Shown here: piece by piece, positions 32,536-42,792 of the stretch | Numbering within the stretch: position 1 is the first letter of the stretch | Layout of the letters: every line of letters begins with the position of its first letter | Assembly (NCBI RefSeq): GCF_000226115.1 | Contig: NC_016457.1 | Span: forward strand, 5,890,001 to 5,954,000 | From: Thermothielavioides terrestris NRRL 8126 | Lineage: Eukaryota > Ascomycota > Sordariomycetes > Sordariales > Chaetomiaceae | DNA: 64,000 nucleotides | Direction: 5' to 3' | The notes under the pieces: generated by a model | Databases searched by the model: none | What the model saw: the letters and a program-made list of their open reading frames with translations, nothing else | Told to the model about the DNA's origin: nothing | Position numbers and translations under genes: made by a program

Positions 32536-34167
32536 CTAGTACCAAGCCAACTTCTTACCCGCCTCGATACTGTCCACGATCGTGCACTTCTCGGTCTGGC
32601 ACACCTTCCTCCTATCCAGCCACTTCGCCTTGGGGCCCAGAGGGCCCATGACGTAGTGATACTCCCCAAAGAGCCTCCACTGGCGCTGGTCGCTCAGCGG
32701 GTAGACGTCGTCGCCCCAGTACCCTTCGTAGTGGAACCACGAGGTGGGCAGGTCGGGGTTCGACGCCGCAGGCACGAGGCTGGTCCGTTCCTGAACCGTG
32801 CTGTTCTGGGCCTCGTCTCGGTCGACCTCGTAGTCATACCAGTACGCGTAGTTGTTCAGCGCAGGATCCCACAGCGGGCCCTTGTCGGTGATGTCCTTAA
32901 GCAGCTTGAACGGCAGCACGTAGGGGTGCATCCCGGGCGATGCGTACATGGCGTGGCTGCCAACGGCCGAGTAGATGACGGGCCGTGCCGGCTTTCCGTT
33001 CTTCTGCGCTCGCTTCTCGAGCGCCTTCCAGAGATAGGCTTTGCCGCCGGCGTGCTCACTCATGAACAGGGCACGAGGCACGCCGCGCTGGAAGCGCACC
33101 ATGCAATGCTCCCAGTCGCCCACGTGATTTCCAAACCGGATCTTGAGCACCGTCTGGCCGAGATTGTAGCTATAAAAGAAAAACCAAAACGCATCCAGGA
33201 TGTCGGCTCCTTTGTCGACCAGGATGAGAACGGCCGGCGCTTTGGAGTAGCCGCTGACGTCGGGCTTGTTAGACTCGGAAGCGCTGCCGACGATGGGGTG
33301 CTGCACGTCCTGTGGAAACTGCCTCCGCCGAAGGCCGCGGTGCCTGTCGGATGACTCTCTCGGCGGGACTATGCGGTGTGGAGGGTGGTCTCTGTCGGCA
33401 TCCCACCAGGTGGTGTCGTCTCCGGGCTGTTGAGGTGGGTCGCGCTCCCCATCGTCCCCGCCGTCTCCGCCGTCTGGCTCCTCGTCATCAAAGGGAGTGG
33501 GAATCCCGGTGCGACTATGGAGCCAGTCGGGTCTCTGTTCCACGTCGTCGTAGCTGGTCAAGAAGACAGTGCCGTTCTTGCCGTTGAGAGACCCCAAGTT
33601 CCCGAGATCCAGAGGCTCACTTGCATTGACCGGGAAGCCGCCTTCGTAGGGAGCAAGGTGGCGGATGTACTCGGCAATGTCGGCGGGCCAGAAGTGCTCA
33701 TCGGAATAGAGATGGACGAGCGGCGCATGGTCGAGCACGTAGTCTGGCACTTTTTCCAGAATCCGAGCACCGCTGTTGCTAGTTGCTCGGAAGCCGCGAT
33801 TCGAGTTCTTCTTTTCCGGGGCCATCTCCCAGTCGCTGACGCCGGACTTCTCGACGAAGGTCCAATACGCGGTCAACCCCAAAGCCAGCGACTTCAGTTC
33901 CGCCATGGCCGACGGCCCTCCGTTGTCCGGGAGCGCCGGCGCATCCCATCGAATGTGCAGCACGCCGCACAGGCTGAGCCAGCGACATGCCTGGCGATCG
34001 AACCAGTTTGGCGACGTATCCACCCAGTGCTTGTCTCGCTCGCTCTCGGCGGCATCGGGCGGAGTCGGATTGAGAAGGCGTGGCAGAAGCCAGATGAGGA
34101 AGACGAGGACGGCGACGAAGCAGGTGGCGAGGGTCGCCCGGCGCAGGCTGTAGGCGATAACCGACAT
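32536..34167 (-). CDS. Vps62-like single-pass membrane protein
   Basis: The frame is 543 residues from ATG 34167 (MSVIAYSLRRATL). Residues 12-32 (LATCFVAVLVFLIWLLPRLL) are a signal-anchor helix. The rest is lumenal or extracellular and shows the Vps62/DUF946 pattern: YVLDHAPLVHLYSDEHFWPADI near the start of the domain, GNHVGDWEHCMVRFQRG and SEHAGGKAYLW in the centre, PVIYSAVGSHAMYASPG, and WFHYEGYWGDDVYPLSDQRQ near the end. A Pro/Asp/Arg-rich insertion (about 230-290, DDEEPDGGDGGDDGERD) interrupts the domain. Yeast Vps62 was found in screens for vacuolar protein sorting, but molecular function is not established. The gene shares no operon-like link; the TFIIIC gene lies upstream in the same direction. 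Confidence 0.85.
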   Translation of the reverse strand: MSVIAYSLRRATLATCFVAVLVFLIWLLPRLLNPTPPDAAESERDKHWVDTSPNWFDRQACRWLSLCGVLHIRWDAPALPDNGGPSAMAELKSLALGLTAYWTFVEKSGVSDWEMAPEKKNSNRGFRATSNSGARILEKVPDYVLDHAPLVHLYSDEHFWPADIAEYIRHLAPYEGGFPVNASEPLDLGNLGSLNGKNGTVFLTSYDDVEQRPDWLHSRTGIPTPFDDEEPDGGDGGDDGERDPPQQPGDDTTWWDADRDHPPHRIVPPRESSDRHRGLRRRQFPQDVQHPIVGSASESNKPDVSGYSKAPAVLILVDKGADILDAFWFFFYSYNLGQTVLKIRFGNHVGDWEHCMVRFQRGVPRALFMSEHAGGKAYLWKALEKRAQKNGKPARPVIYSAVGSHAMYASPGMHPYVLPFKLLKDITDKGPLWDPALNNYAYWYDYEVDRDEAQNSTVQERTSLVPAASNPDLPTSWFHYEGYWGDDVYPLSDQRQWRLFGEYHYVMGPLGPKAKWLDRRKVCQTEKCTIVDSIEAGKKLAWY

Positions 34168-34865
34168 GTCGCGAACCGACAGAGTCGTGGCGCCGGTTTC
34201 AACGGCCTTCGGAGCGCCGGAGTGGCGATCACGCAAGTCTGCGGACGCTGTTTCTGAGATATTTATCCTGCCGTGGTTCTCGCTGGTTGTTTGGCGGCGG
34301 TTCAGCGGTCCCTGGAGTCGGGCATTCGAGCGGGCGGCGAGGAGCCGTGGACGGTGGACGGCGGAGTCGTAGGACAAAGGGAGAGAGTTGTGAGTTGGCG
34401 CAGTTGCCTGGTGGCGGAAAAGAGAGGGTGCAGGGTCGCCTGTACGGAGAACAGGTGGAATGAAACGAAGCCGAATCTAGACCCTCAGGAGATGGGGCGT
34501 AGAGGAGGAAAATGATAAAGTTCGATGTCGGGAGCGGGCAGGAACTGGGATCTCCGGTCTTGCCGCTCTCAAGACAACCTGGAATGCAGGTGTCAGGCAC
34601 GGAGCACGGGGCATCGTGCATGTGTCAGCGAAGCAAGTACCGGTACCCCGCCAACCCCGCCTCAACTGACCGAGCGCGAGGTTCCCACTACTGATGCGGT
34701 GGGATCATGCAGGCGGATGTGCGCCCCGCCAACCGTGCAGATTCCGGCGAATGACAGGCCCAGCAGAGCCCACCTGGGCCTTTCCGTGGGTTCCGAACTG
34801 CCGATGACGGCCTGCAGTGCAGCACCTCGGGATGGCCGGTGACGGCGGACAGTGGCGGCACACAC
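34168..34865. other. Intergenic between two minus-strand genes
   Basis: Promoter and leader of the Vps62-like gene and 3' flank of the TFIIIC gene. The Vps62-like frame is open upstream to about 34377 from a non-ATG codon, which I do not count as coding. Confidence 0.4.
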
Positions 34866-36096
34866 TCAACCATTTTGAGCATCCGCATCGAGATTTTCGC
34901 CCCAACGGGCGGGGGTCGGGACAGAGCTGCCAGCAGCCCGGCTCGCTCGCGTCGCAAACCGCGATATGGCGCCCGAATCGCGCCGGATAAGGGCGGCCCG
35001 TCTCGCTCGTCGCGGCCACCCTCTTCGCCCGCCTGTCCGCGGCACGTAGTTCCGCTCGGGCGATGCCAGCCCCAGTTCTCTTTCCTCCCGCCTCTTGTCG
35101 CGCCACCTGACATTCCGCGCATAGTCGATCTTGAGCTTTCTCCGGCGACGCTCCTCCTCCTCGTCCTCCACCATCAGTTTGTTCTGTCTCGTCTCGAGCG
35201 GCTGGATCGTGACCTCGTCCGTCTCGCCGCGCTTGCGCTTCAGCGCTATCAGGTCCTCGAGGAAGTGTGCCTGAGGCTGCCGCTGGCCCGTTTTATCGCC
35301 GCCGATGTGGACGTAGATGCCTCCGTTTTTCCTGTATCGCTCGGGAATGTCCTCCTCGGAATATCCGTATCCCAAGAATATCCTGTCGGACAAGCCGTCT
35401 TGGTCCTTTGGCAACAACGTCGCCTCTTGGAAATTGATTCTCGTCGCGCTCGCCGCAATGAGGTCCATGTTCTGGGGAAGGTGCCGAAGAGCCGGCAGCG
35501 GCGCGTCGTCGTCGTGCGGTGTAAATATCATTTCCGTGCCGATGTTCTCCGCCCATGTGCCGCGGAACACATGGTTGCGGTACGATATGATCGGCTCCTT
35601 GGAATGAAGCTCCAAAATCTGGATCTGATCGGCCGGCTTGTCGCTGGCCTGCCCGTCCAGCTGCCCATCCTTCTCATTGCCTTGCTGCAGCAGTGGGTCA
35701 ATTGGCGGGTCGAGCGCCGGCGGTTGCGGCAGGCCTAGCGTATCGAGGTCTACCTCCTCGCGCTCGGGAGGCTCTCCGTCGTCGGCCTCTTTGTCGTCGA
35801 GAAGGTCCGGATTCGAGGTCTTGGGCTCGGGCGCATTGAAGAGAGGGTTGTACCAGACTCGGTAGCCTGTTCGCGTGCTGTGCACGACATCGTCGGTCCG
35901 TCTCTCGAGGAAGTCGCGGACTGATAAGTCTAGCGTGAGGTAGTACGTCTTCGCAATGGGTCAGCGGCGGGAAAACAATATACCTGGAAAGCAAATGAGT
36001 GCATCGCCATACCTCGGTTTCCGTCGTGGAATACTCGTATTCCCACTCGTCATCGTCATCGTCAACTGGCGCGTGTCGCGGGGAGGCATGCTCCAT
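34866..36096 (-). CDS. TFIIIC triple-barrel subunit (Sfc7/Tfc7-like, TFIIIC subunit 6)
   Basis: Exons are 36096-36013 and 35948-34866; the 64-bp intron (36012-35949) has GTATGG, CTGACC and AAG. The protein is 388 residues. The splice joins EWEYEYSTTETE to TYYLTLDLSVRDF, which is the signature opening of the TFIIIC triple-barrel domain. The domain continues around FNAPEPKTSNPDLL, then after an acidic linker ILELHSKEPIISYRNHVFRG, GTEMIFTP and INFQEATLLP. The C-terminal 120 residues are basic (KRKRGE, RRRRKLKIDYARN) and may contact DNA or RNA. TFIIIC recruits TFIIIB and Pol III to tRNA and 5S genes. In yeast the barrel pairs with that of Tfc1. The start at 36096 is the first ATG giving this head. 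Confidence 0.88.
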
Positions 36097-36567
36097 GGCG
36101 AGTGACAATCGAATGCAATGCGACCTTGTCTCTCGATGTGCTTTTTGACCTTGAACCGTCCGGTCTGGGATCAAAAGACCAATTGCTTCGTCGAGAAGTG
36201 AAAGCGCATGCAGGCTTTTAAAGCATGTGCTCGTGGTCAGGAGTTTGAAATGGCAAGACGGGAAGCTGACGCGCTAGGCCAGATGATGAGCTGCAAATCT
36301 TCCAGTAGCGTTCGCTACCTCCGGTAATTAGCAGCGGGGTCCCATGTCACTCCTGGATGGCGGGGTAGGTTACCTAGTCGATAGAGCGCCCCTGCCTGCC
36401 CCGCCATTCGATAAACAGCCCACCGCGGAAGATTTTCGGACGGCTAACTTGTAGAGCAGCGATTGACTCATCTTGTCCTTCCCTGGAGCCGTCTCGCTCT
36501 CACCAAACATTTCTTGGGTGATCTTGCGTGATCTTGCGTATCTCGACGGCAGGCAAGCACCGCCAGC
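36097..36567. other. Divergent promoter between TFIIIC subunit and HIS7
   Basis: A 471-bp bidirectional interval with the TGACTCA element described next. No other gene is seen. Confidence 0.5.
36464..36470 (+). promoter_or_regulatory. TGACTCA box (Gcn4/CPC1-type) upstream of HIS7
   Basis: The perfect palindromic core TGACTCA lies 98 bases before the HIS7 ATG. This is the binding site of Gcn4/CPC1, the bZIP activator of general (cross-pathway) amino-acid control, and HIS genes are classic targets. The position and target gene make it likely functional. Confidence 0.65.
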
Positions 36568-38304
36568 ATGCCCAAGGTTCACCTCCTCGACTACGTCGCC
36601 GGCAACGTGCGCAGCCTCGTCAATGCCATCGAGAAGATTGGCTACGAGGTTGAGTGGATCCGGTCGCCAGAGGAGGTCGCAAATGCGGAGGTACGCACCA
36701 TCGACTTCGCTGAAGGATAGCTGCCGTTGATGCCAAGCGCGGCGAGCTGATTGGGCTCGCAACCTCAGAAACTTGTCCTCCCGGGCGTCGGCCACTTCGG
36801 CCACTGCCTGTCCCAGCTCTCGTCCGCCGGCTACCTCCCCGCCCTCCGCGCCCACATCGACGCCGGCAAGCCGTTCATGGGCATATGCGTCGGTCTGCAG
36901 GCCCTCTTCACCACGTCCGCCGAGGATCCCGACTGCCCAGGCCTTGGCCTGATCCCCGGGGCCCTGGACCGATTCGACGACGCCTCTAAGTCCGTCCCGC
37001 ACATCGGCTGGAACAACGCGTTGTGTCCGACGAACCCCACGCTCTACGGCCTGCGCCCAGACTCGAAGTACTACTATGTGCACTCGTACAAGTACCCGTA
37101 CAAGAAGGGCGAGCTAGAGCAACTTGGCTGGGCCGTCGCAACCGGCACGTATGGAACAGAGACCTTCGTCGGCGCAGTGGCCAAGGGGAACGTCTTCGCG
37201 ACGCAGTTCCACCCCGAGAAGAGCGGTGTTGCCGGGTTGAGGGTCATCCGCGCGTTTCTGGACGGGTCGGGAGCCAAGGCCCTCGCCGAGAGCGCGCCTC
37301 AGGTGTTAAACGGCACAGCGGACGAGATGATCGCGCGGGAAGGGCTGACCAGACGGGTGATCGCGTGTCTAGACGTCCGCACGAACGACCAGGGCGACCT
37401 GGTGGTGACGAAGGGCGATCAGTACGACGTGCGAGAGAAGTCTGCCGACCGGTCCGTGCGAAATCTGGGCAAGCCGGTGGAGATGGCGAAGAAGTACTAC
37501 GAGCAAGGCGCGGATGAGGTCACCTTCTTGAACATCACGTCGTTCCGCGACTGCCCGGTGGCCGATCTTCCCATGTTGGAGATTCTGCGCAGGACGTCAG
37601 AGACGGTGTTTGTGCCCCTGACGATCGGCGGCGGCATCCGCGACACGTTGGACGTCGACGGGACCAAGGTGTCTGCCTTGGAAATCGCAACCATGTACTT
37701 CAAGAGCGGAGCCGACAAGGTCTCGATCGGCAGCGACGCGGTGCTCGCTGCGGAGGAGTATTACCGGGGCGGCAAGGTGCTGTACGGGAACACAGCCATC
37801 GAACAGATCAGCAAGGCATATGGCAACCAGGCCGTGGTTGTGAGCGTGGATCCGAAGAGGGTGTACGTCCCGAAGCAGGACGCCACGCGCCATGCCACTA
37901 TCAAGACGGAGTTCCCCGGGCCGAAGGGGGAGGGGTACTGCTGGTACGCGTGTACCATCAAGGGCGGGCGCGAGACGAGAGACTTGGACGTCGTGGAGCT
38001 CACGCAGGCAGTCGAGGCGATGGGCGCCGGGGAGATTCTCCTCAACTGCATCGACAAGGACGGCACAAACAGCGGTTTCGACCTGGAACTGATCCGGCAG
38101 GTCAAGGAAGCCATCAGGATACCGGTGATTGCCAGCAGCGGTGCCGGGAACCCCGGGCACTTCCTCGAGGTCTTCCAGGAGACAACGACAGATGCGGCCC
38201 TGGGGGCTGGCATGTTCCACAGGGGTGAGTACATGGTGCAGCAAGTGAAAGACCACCTGGCCGACAATGGATTGGCGGTCAGGAAGTTCGAGGGCGATCT
38301 ATGA
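36568..38304 (+). CDS. HIS7: Imidazole glycerol phosphate synthase, fused HisH-HisF
   Basis: Exons are 36568-36690 and 36769-38304; the 78-bp intron has GTACGC, gctga and CTCAG. The protein is 552 residues, the same length as yeast His7. The N-terminal glutamine amidotransferase has Cys81 in GICVGLQ and the His189/Glu191 pair in QFHPEKS. The C-terminal cyclase (beta/alpha)8 barrel has Asp243 in CLDVRTND and Asp470 in [12 protein letters not shown] as the acid/base residues. The enzyme takes ammonia from glutamine through the barrel to convert PRFAR into imidazole glycerol phosphate and AICAR, step five and six of histidine biosynthesis and a link to purines. Start ATG 36568 gives the conserved [21 protein letters not shown] box in the promoter fits amino-acid control. 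Confidence 0.97.
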
Positions 38305-38597
38305 GGCACAGTTGCACGTACAGGCGGGAACATTCTTGATATATAGACTTTGCTGTAGATACCAAACCGATTTCCATGCTAACCCAGGTACCCATGACGG
38401 ACCGGAGACCTTCACATAAAATGAGAAGGATGCAGCAACTCTTGCCATGGCCGTGCTGGAATGAAAAGATGAGAACCGCTTGCAAACTTGAGTGAGGTAC
38501 GTGCCAAAACCAGAGAGACCAACCATAGTAACCGCTATCACATGTCGCAAAAGAAGGAAAAACCAAAAAGGCAAGACCAGCAATGGGCCTGTCACGC
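38305..38597. other. Short spacer between convergent HIS7 and antizyme genes
   Basis: Only 293 bases hold both 3' UTRs; the two genes point at each other and their transcripts may overlap. Confidence 0.5.
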
Positions 38598-39642
38598 CTA
38601 CACCTCCATGCCCATGAATAACCACCGACTGCTGACGAGGTCAAACCCAGACGACCAGAAGTCCAGCGTGGTCAAGGAGAAGTTAGCCCATTGAAGACCC
38701 TTGATCAAGGCTTTGCTTTCCTCCTCGGGCATCGAGCGCTCGATGCAGATGACCATGTGCGTGCACCCGAGAGCGCTCTCGGCGAGCTCGATCAGAGCGA
38801 CGACCCTGATGTGCGATGTTTGGTTAGCGTAAATTTTTAGGGATAGCACAAGGCGGGAGGGAGGGAGAACGTACGCCTGCCTCAAGTCGCGAGTGATGGA
38901 GTGCGCGTCAAAGAAGACGAACATGGACTTGGTGCCTCGGCTCGAGTCGTCGGCGACAAAGCCGCGGAAGCTGGATCCGCCGGCGTAGTCCCATATTTCC
39001 AGCCAGCCGAGGACGGTGCCGCGGCCCATCTCGCTACGATAAGCCATCACGGTGTCACCCGTGATGGGGTAGTCGTCGGGCGGCGTCAGCTGCTCGTTGC
39101 GCCGGACGGCAGACGTGAGGCCGATGCGGCCGTTGCTGCTGTTGTTGTTGTGGTTATTGTTGTTGTTATACACACTGGCCAGGCCGGAGCCGTGCAGCGC
39201 CGCGTTCCTCTCACCCAGAAACATGGCGCGCAGCGTCTCACAGAAGAACCTCTCACATTCTTCCCTGATGCGCAGTGCTGCCCCCCCTCGACGGCGGTGC
39301 CAGGCACTGTCGGCGTGAGCCGTAGTGCCGGCGGCGGCGCGACCGACGTTGTTGCTGGCGCTAGATGATGATGACCTCGCCTTGGGGGTCAGCGCCAGCT
39401 GGTTGGTCGTCGTGAGGGCCGCGAGGGGGGGGCTTGATGGCGGCGATGGAAGTCCCGTCGAAGGGACCTCAGGAATACCACTCGGCTCCTGCGAGCCCGG
39501 TAGTGCAGTAGTGCAGGCCCTTCAGCGAGGCCGTGGCCGACTCGACAAGATAGCAGCTGGCGAGGATATCGGCCCGGCGGGCAACGCCCTCGCCATGACT
39601 ACTACTACTGGAATTGGATTTCGGTGATTTGATGGGCGCCAT
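38598..39642 (-). CDS. OAZ: Ornithine decarboxylase antizyme, +1 frameshift gene
   Basis: ORF1 runs from ATG 39642 to TGA at 39471-39469 (57 codons, MAPIKSPKSN...GAEWYS). The stop is part of TCC-TGA, the antizyme shift site. Skipping T39471 enters ORF2 (39470-38875, then 38805-38598 after a 69-bp intron with GTACGT, GCTAAC and CATCAG). There is no stop between the shift point and the intron. The total is 324 residues. The C-terminal core is typical: VVALIELAESALGCTHMVIC, ERSMPEE, and GFDLVSSRWLFMGMEV. Antizyme binds ornithine decarboxylase and sends it to the proteasome; high polyamines promote the frameshift, which closes the feedback loop. Intron length is a multiple of three and the intron is open, so retained transcripts would stay in frame. 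ORF2 has a CAA/AAC-rich Asn tract (about codons 90-105 of ORF2). Confidence 0.95.
39469..39474 (-). other. +1 programmed ribosomal frameshift site (TCC TGA)
   Basis: On the minus strand the sequence TGG TAT TCC TGA GGT reads the zero-frame stop after TCC. The same UCC-UGA hexamer is used in most animal antizymes and in several fungal ones. It ends ORF1 exactly where ORF2 becomes open in the +1 frame. Stimulatory elements cannot be assigned by eye. Confidence 0.92.
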
Positions 39643-41237
39643 TGCTGCAGGATGCCAGGTTGTTCGTTGGGAAACTAGGTGGAGTGATTTCACGATCGGA
39701 TCGTTCGGCGCAGGTCAACAAGGCGGGCGATGAGCAAAGCGATCGACGCTATTTCAATTCGTGTGATTTGTTCGCCTGCAGACTTGTTGAGAATTGTTTA
39801 CTCGACTGGTTTGATGCGAGCAGCAAGTGGGATGCTCTGGACTTTGACTTGTACCGTTAGGTGCAGCGCAGCGGCAGGTTGGGTTGGAGAACTGGAAGAT
39901 TCGACGGAGCATGGAAGTCAAGGAAGCAAAAATCAAGTGGGCAAATCAAGAATCCCCACAAAAGCGGGTCCCTTCGCTGGCGGAGCATCACGTGGTCACA
40001 AAGCGGGGCAGTTTCCCAGCAGCCAAGGCCATGGCGCGTCTCGAGCTCTTGAGTGGTCAGACAAACGGCACCACGTTGCCGTTCGACAGGCAAGGAATTT
40101 CAACTGCTCGACAGGATGGACGCTGCTCCGTACTCGCCCTCATATTCCGCAGGCAGTAGTGTACCACCCGGGACACTGGTGCATTCCATGGAATGCAGCT
40201 CAACGTGCCTGGAAAGTGATTACTGCGAGCACAAGTGGTATGGTACAAGCAAAACACTTGACAACCTAGGCTTCCATTGTAATCCTCAGTGAGGTACCGT
40301 AGGTTAATTCACAAACTTTACACAGCACAAAATCGAAAAGCCCAAACGTTCCATGGCCCACGTAGTCCTTTCTCTACCTCGCCTTCTGGCAGCAGATTTG
40401 CGGTAAATATTACCCCTAGCCACATGAAGCTAGCACAGTAAGGTACTGACTCGGCCGCTGCCACAGCAGGTTCGCAACCATGAGGTGGTGCTCTGGATCC
40501 CTCCATGTATCATTGTTCTCGGGCCCCGGGCGACGTCTCGGGCCGATGTGGCCTAACCTCCTCCTGCCAGCCGGTCCGTCGATCATCATCGGGTTTACCT
40601 CTTCGGCGTGCAAGGCCACACAGAGCAACCCGCGGCCGCGAAACAGGCCGAATTCGAATGAGATTCTGAATGAGACGCTGCTCGGCATTTGAGCTGCATT
40701 TGAGCGCCGTTGATTGGACATGGCCCGGCAGTTGGAGCAGGGATGTCCCGCACCGTGTGCGATTTAACCATGCTCCGGAAGGTCTCGACAATCGATAAGT
40801 GGGAACAATGCGGGGAGTGTCAGGTGGCCCAGCTCTTCACTTGCAAGTTGCAAGTTGAGGTCTTGTCATTGCGTCAGGACTCCGGATGAGCTTCGCAAAA
40901 CCTCCGGTCCAATGATTTCTCGACTTGTCTGGCCGTCTGGCCCGTCTCCCAACCAAATCCGGGAGCGGTAGACATGCGCCCGCCCTTCGCATCACACATG
41001 AAGCCGCGGGGTGCTCACTAACACCCACGACGTGTGTCTGTGTGAACTCCCGAACATTCCGAACCCACACAACACAATCATCAGCTGAGCTCCCGCGCTG
41101 GCGGGCAGCGCGACTCGGTGTTTCGGACATCATTGTGTTCTTCCACTCCCCGAACTCTCGGACCTGCCAAATTCTCGTTGCATCGCCCCCCGCCTGAAAC
41201 ATTCTTCCCGCCCCAGCATCATCCCAAGGGAACCATC
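39643..41237. other. 1.6-kb divergent promoter region, nothing else recognised
   Basis: Between the antizyme and the Yippee-like gene. Several frames of 60-180 codons on both strands lack domains, codon bias and splice partners. Confidence 0.4.
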
Positions 41238-42254
41238 ATGATCGGAAAGCTCATATCTCGACGGCAGACAAGCACGTCCGCCTCCTCAGACGGCCACCGC
41301 CGGCCCTCCTTCCCCACATTCCTGCTCCCCTCGTTCCGCATCCCCTTGCCCGGGTGGCGCGTGCCTGAGCCTCCCTCCTCCTCCTCACCACCACCAAGCG
41401 CCAGCGCCGTGCCCTCCCTCTCCAGCTCCCCCACCTCCCCGACCTCACCCCCCGCGGGACCACGGGAGGACCCGCTCGGCGGCGGTCACCGGCGCCGGCG
41501 CCGCCTCTCCAGCATCCCCAGCGCCGCCGGCGGCGCCGCCTCCGCCACGCTCCGCTGCCGCGGCTGCTCCGCCGACCTCGCCTTCCTCGCGCAGATCGTC
41601 TCCAAGGCCTTCACCGGCCGCCACGGCCCGGCCTACCTGGTCTCGCCGCCGCCGGCGCAGGCGACGCCGTCCTGCCCGCGCTGGCCGCGCAACAACAACA
41701 CCACCAACCGCGCGACGACAGCGACAGCGCCAACAACGCCGGACCTAGTCAACGTGCGAGTCGGCCGCCCGGAGACCCGCCGGCTGACGACGGGCGAGCA
41801 CGTGGTGGCGGACATCCGGTGCGCCGGGTGCGGCGCGGCGGTCGGGTGGAAGTACCTGGCGGCGGCGGACGCGGCGCAGGAGTACAAGGTCGGCAAGTTC
41901 GTGCTCGAGGCGCGGCGGGTGGTCGGGTACCACCAGTGGGAGGACGTGCCGGTGCGCGAGCGCGAGCGCGTGCGCGTGCGCGGAGGGGGAGTGGAGGATG
42001 GGGATGGCGAGGCGGTTGTGCCGGGCGGAGTGGAGGAGGAGGAGGAGGAAGTGTACGGTAGTGAGCAGCTCTTCTTCGGTGGCGGGGCGGCTGGAGATGA
42101 GCTGGACGGAGAGGAGGACGTGGTCGTCTTCGACTCGGAGGACGAGGAGGAGTGCGAGGACATGTTTGCCGGGGTGTGGGATGCCAAGGAGGTCGCGCGG
42201 CGGAGGCAGAGCAGGGTGTACAGCATGAGCTTGGAACACGAGGATTCTGCTTGA
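41238..42254 (+). CDS. Yippee-like zinc-binding protein
   Basis: A 338-residue frame starts at ATG 41238. Residues 104-226 are a Yippee/Mis18-type beta domain with two zinc knuckles: Cys107-X2-Cys110 (LRCRGCSADL) and Cys195-X2-Cys198 (IRCAGCGAAVGWKY), plus the family blocks KAFTGRHGPAYLV, RRLTTGEHVVADI and YKVGKFVLE. In ordinary Yippee proteins about 52 residues separate the pairs; here about 84 do, because of a Pro/Asn/Thr-rich insert (about 137-170). The N-terminal 100 residues are Ser/Pro-rich and the C-terminal 110 are acidic, both probably disordered. Yippee proteins are linked to cell-cycle and chromatin roles and to fungal Moh1, but biochemical function is not settled. Confidence 0.88.
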   Translation: MIGKLISRRQTSTSASSDGHRRPSFPTFLLPSFRIPLPGWRVPEPPSSSSPPPSASAVPSLSSSPTSPTSPPAGPREDPLGGGHRRRRRLSSIPSAAGGAASATLRCRGCSADLAFLAQIVSKAFTGRHGPAYLVSPPPAQATPSCPRWPRNNNTTNRATTATAPTTPDLVNVRVGRPETRRLTTGEHVVADIRCAGCGAAVGWKYLAAADAAQEYKVGKFVLEARRVVGYHQWEDVPVRERERVRVRGGGVEDGDGEAVVPGGVEEEEEEVYGSEQLFFGGGAAGDELDGEEDVVVFDSEDEEECEDMFAGVWDAKEVARRRQSRVYSMSLEHEDSA

Positions 42255-42792
42255 TGGCTTTTTTTCTTGGTTGGCTGGGGAACTCATTTGCTGGTCGGTT
42301 TCGGAGGTTTTGTTTACGGCAAGTTGCCGCCGTCGCTTGGTGGCAAGGCTTCAGTTTTCCCTGTGCGATGGCAGCGGGGAGCCGAGGTCGTCTGGTTAGG
42401 GGACATTCGTGGGGACCGTGTCTTACGGCTCCGGGACGGCGTACTGAGATATGGAACAGGGCATCAGACTGCACAGACAGCGCGGCATAGGGAATATCGA
42501 TACCCCGGGGATACGGGCAGGGGACCATGGAAACAGGCAATCATGGCAGGCTAATGCATGGGATTCGCACATACTCCTTTCTTTCAACAACGGGCGGGAA
42601 TTTTAGTGACGAGCAAATCTCGCCCATGTTCCCTCTGGTTGACCAGATCTGTGCGCTTCCTTGCCGCTCTGTTGCAGGCAGTGGGCTATAGGCATAGTGT
42701 ACAGGCAGGGGCGGTCGTTATGCACCCCTGCTTCGCGCTGGTGGCCACAACTATCCCATGGAATCTCTAGCCAGGATCCTTCCTTCCTCTGC
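42255..42792. other. Spacer between convergent Yippee-like and dipeptidase genes
   Basis: No gene recognised; it must contain both 3' UTRs. Confidence 0.4.
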
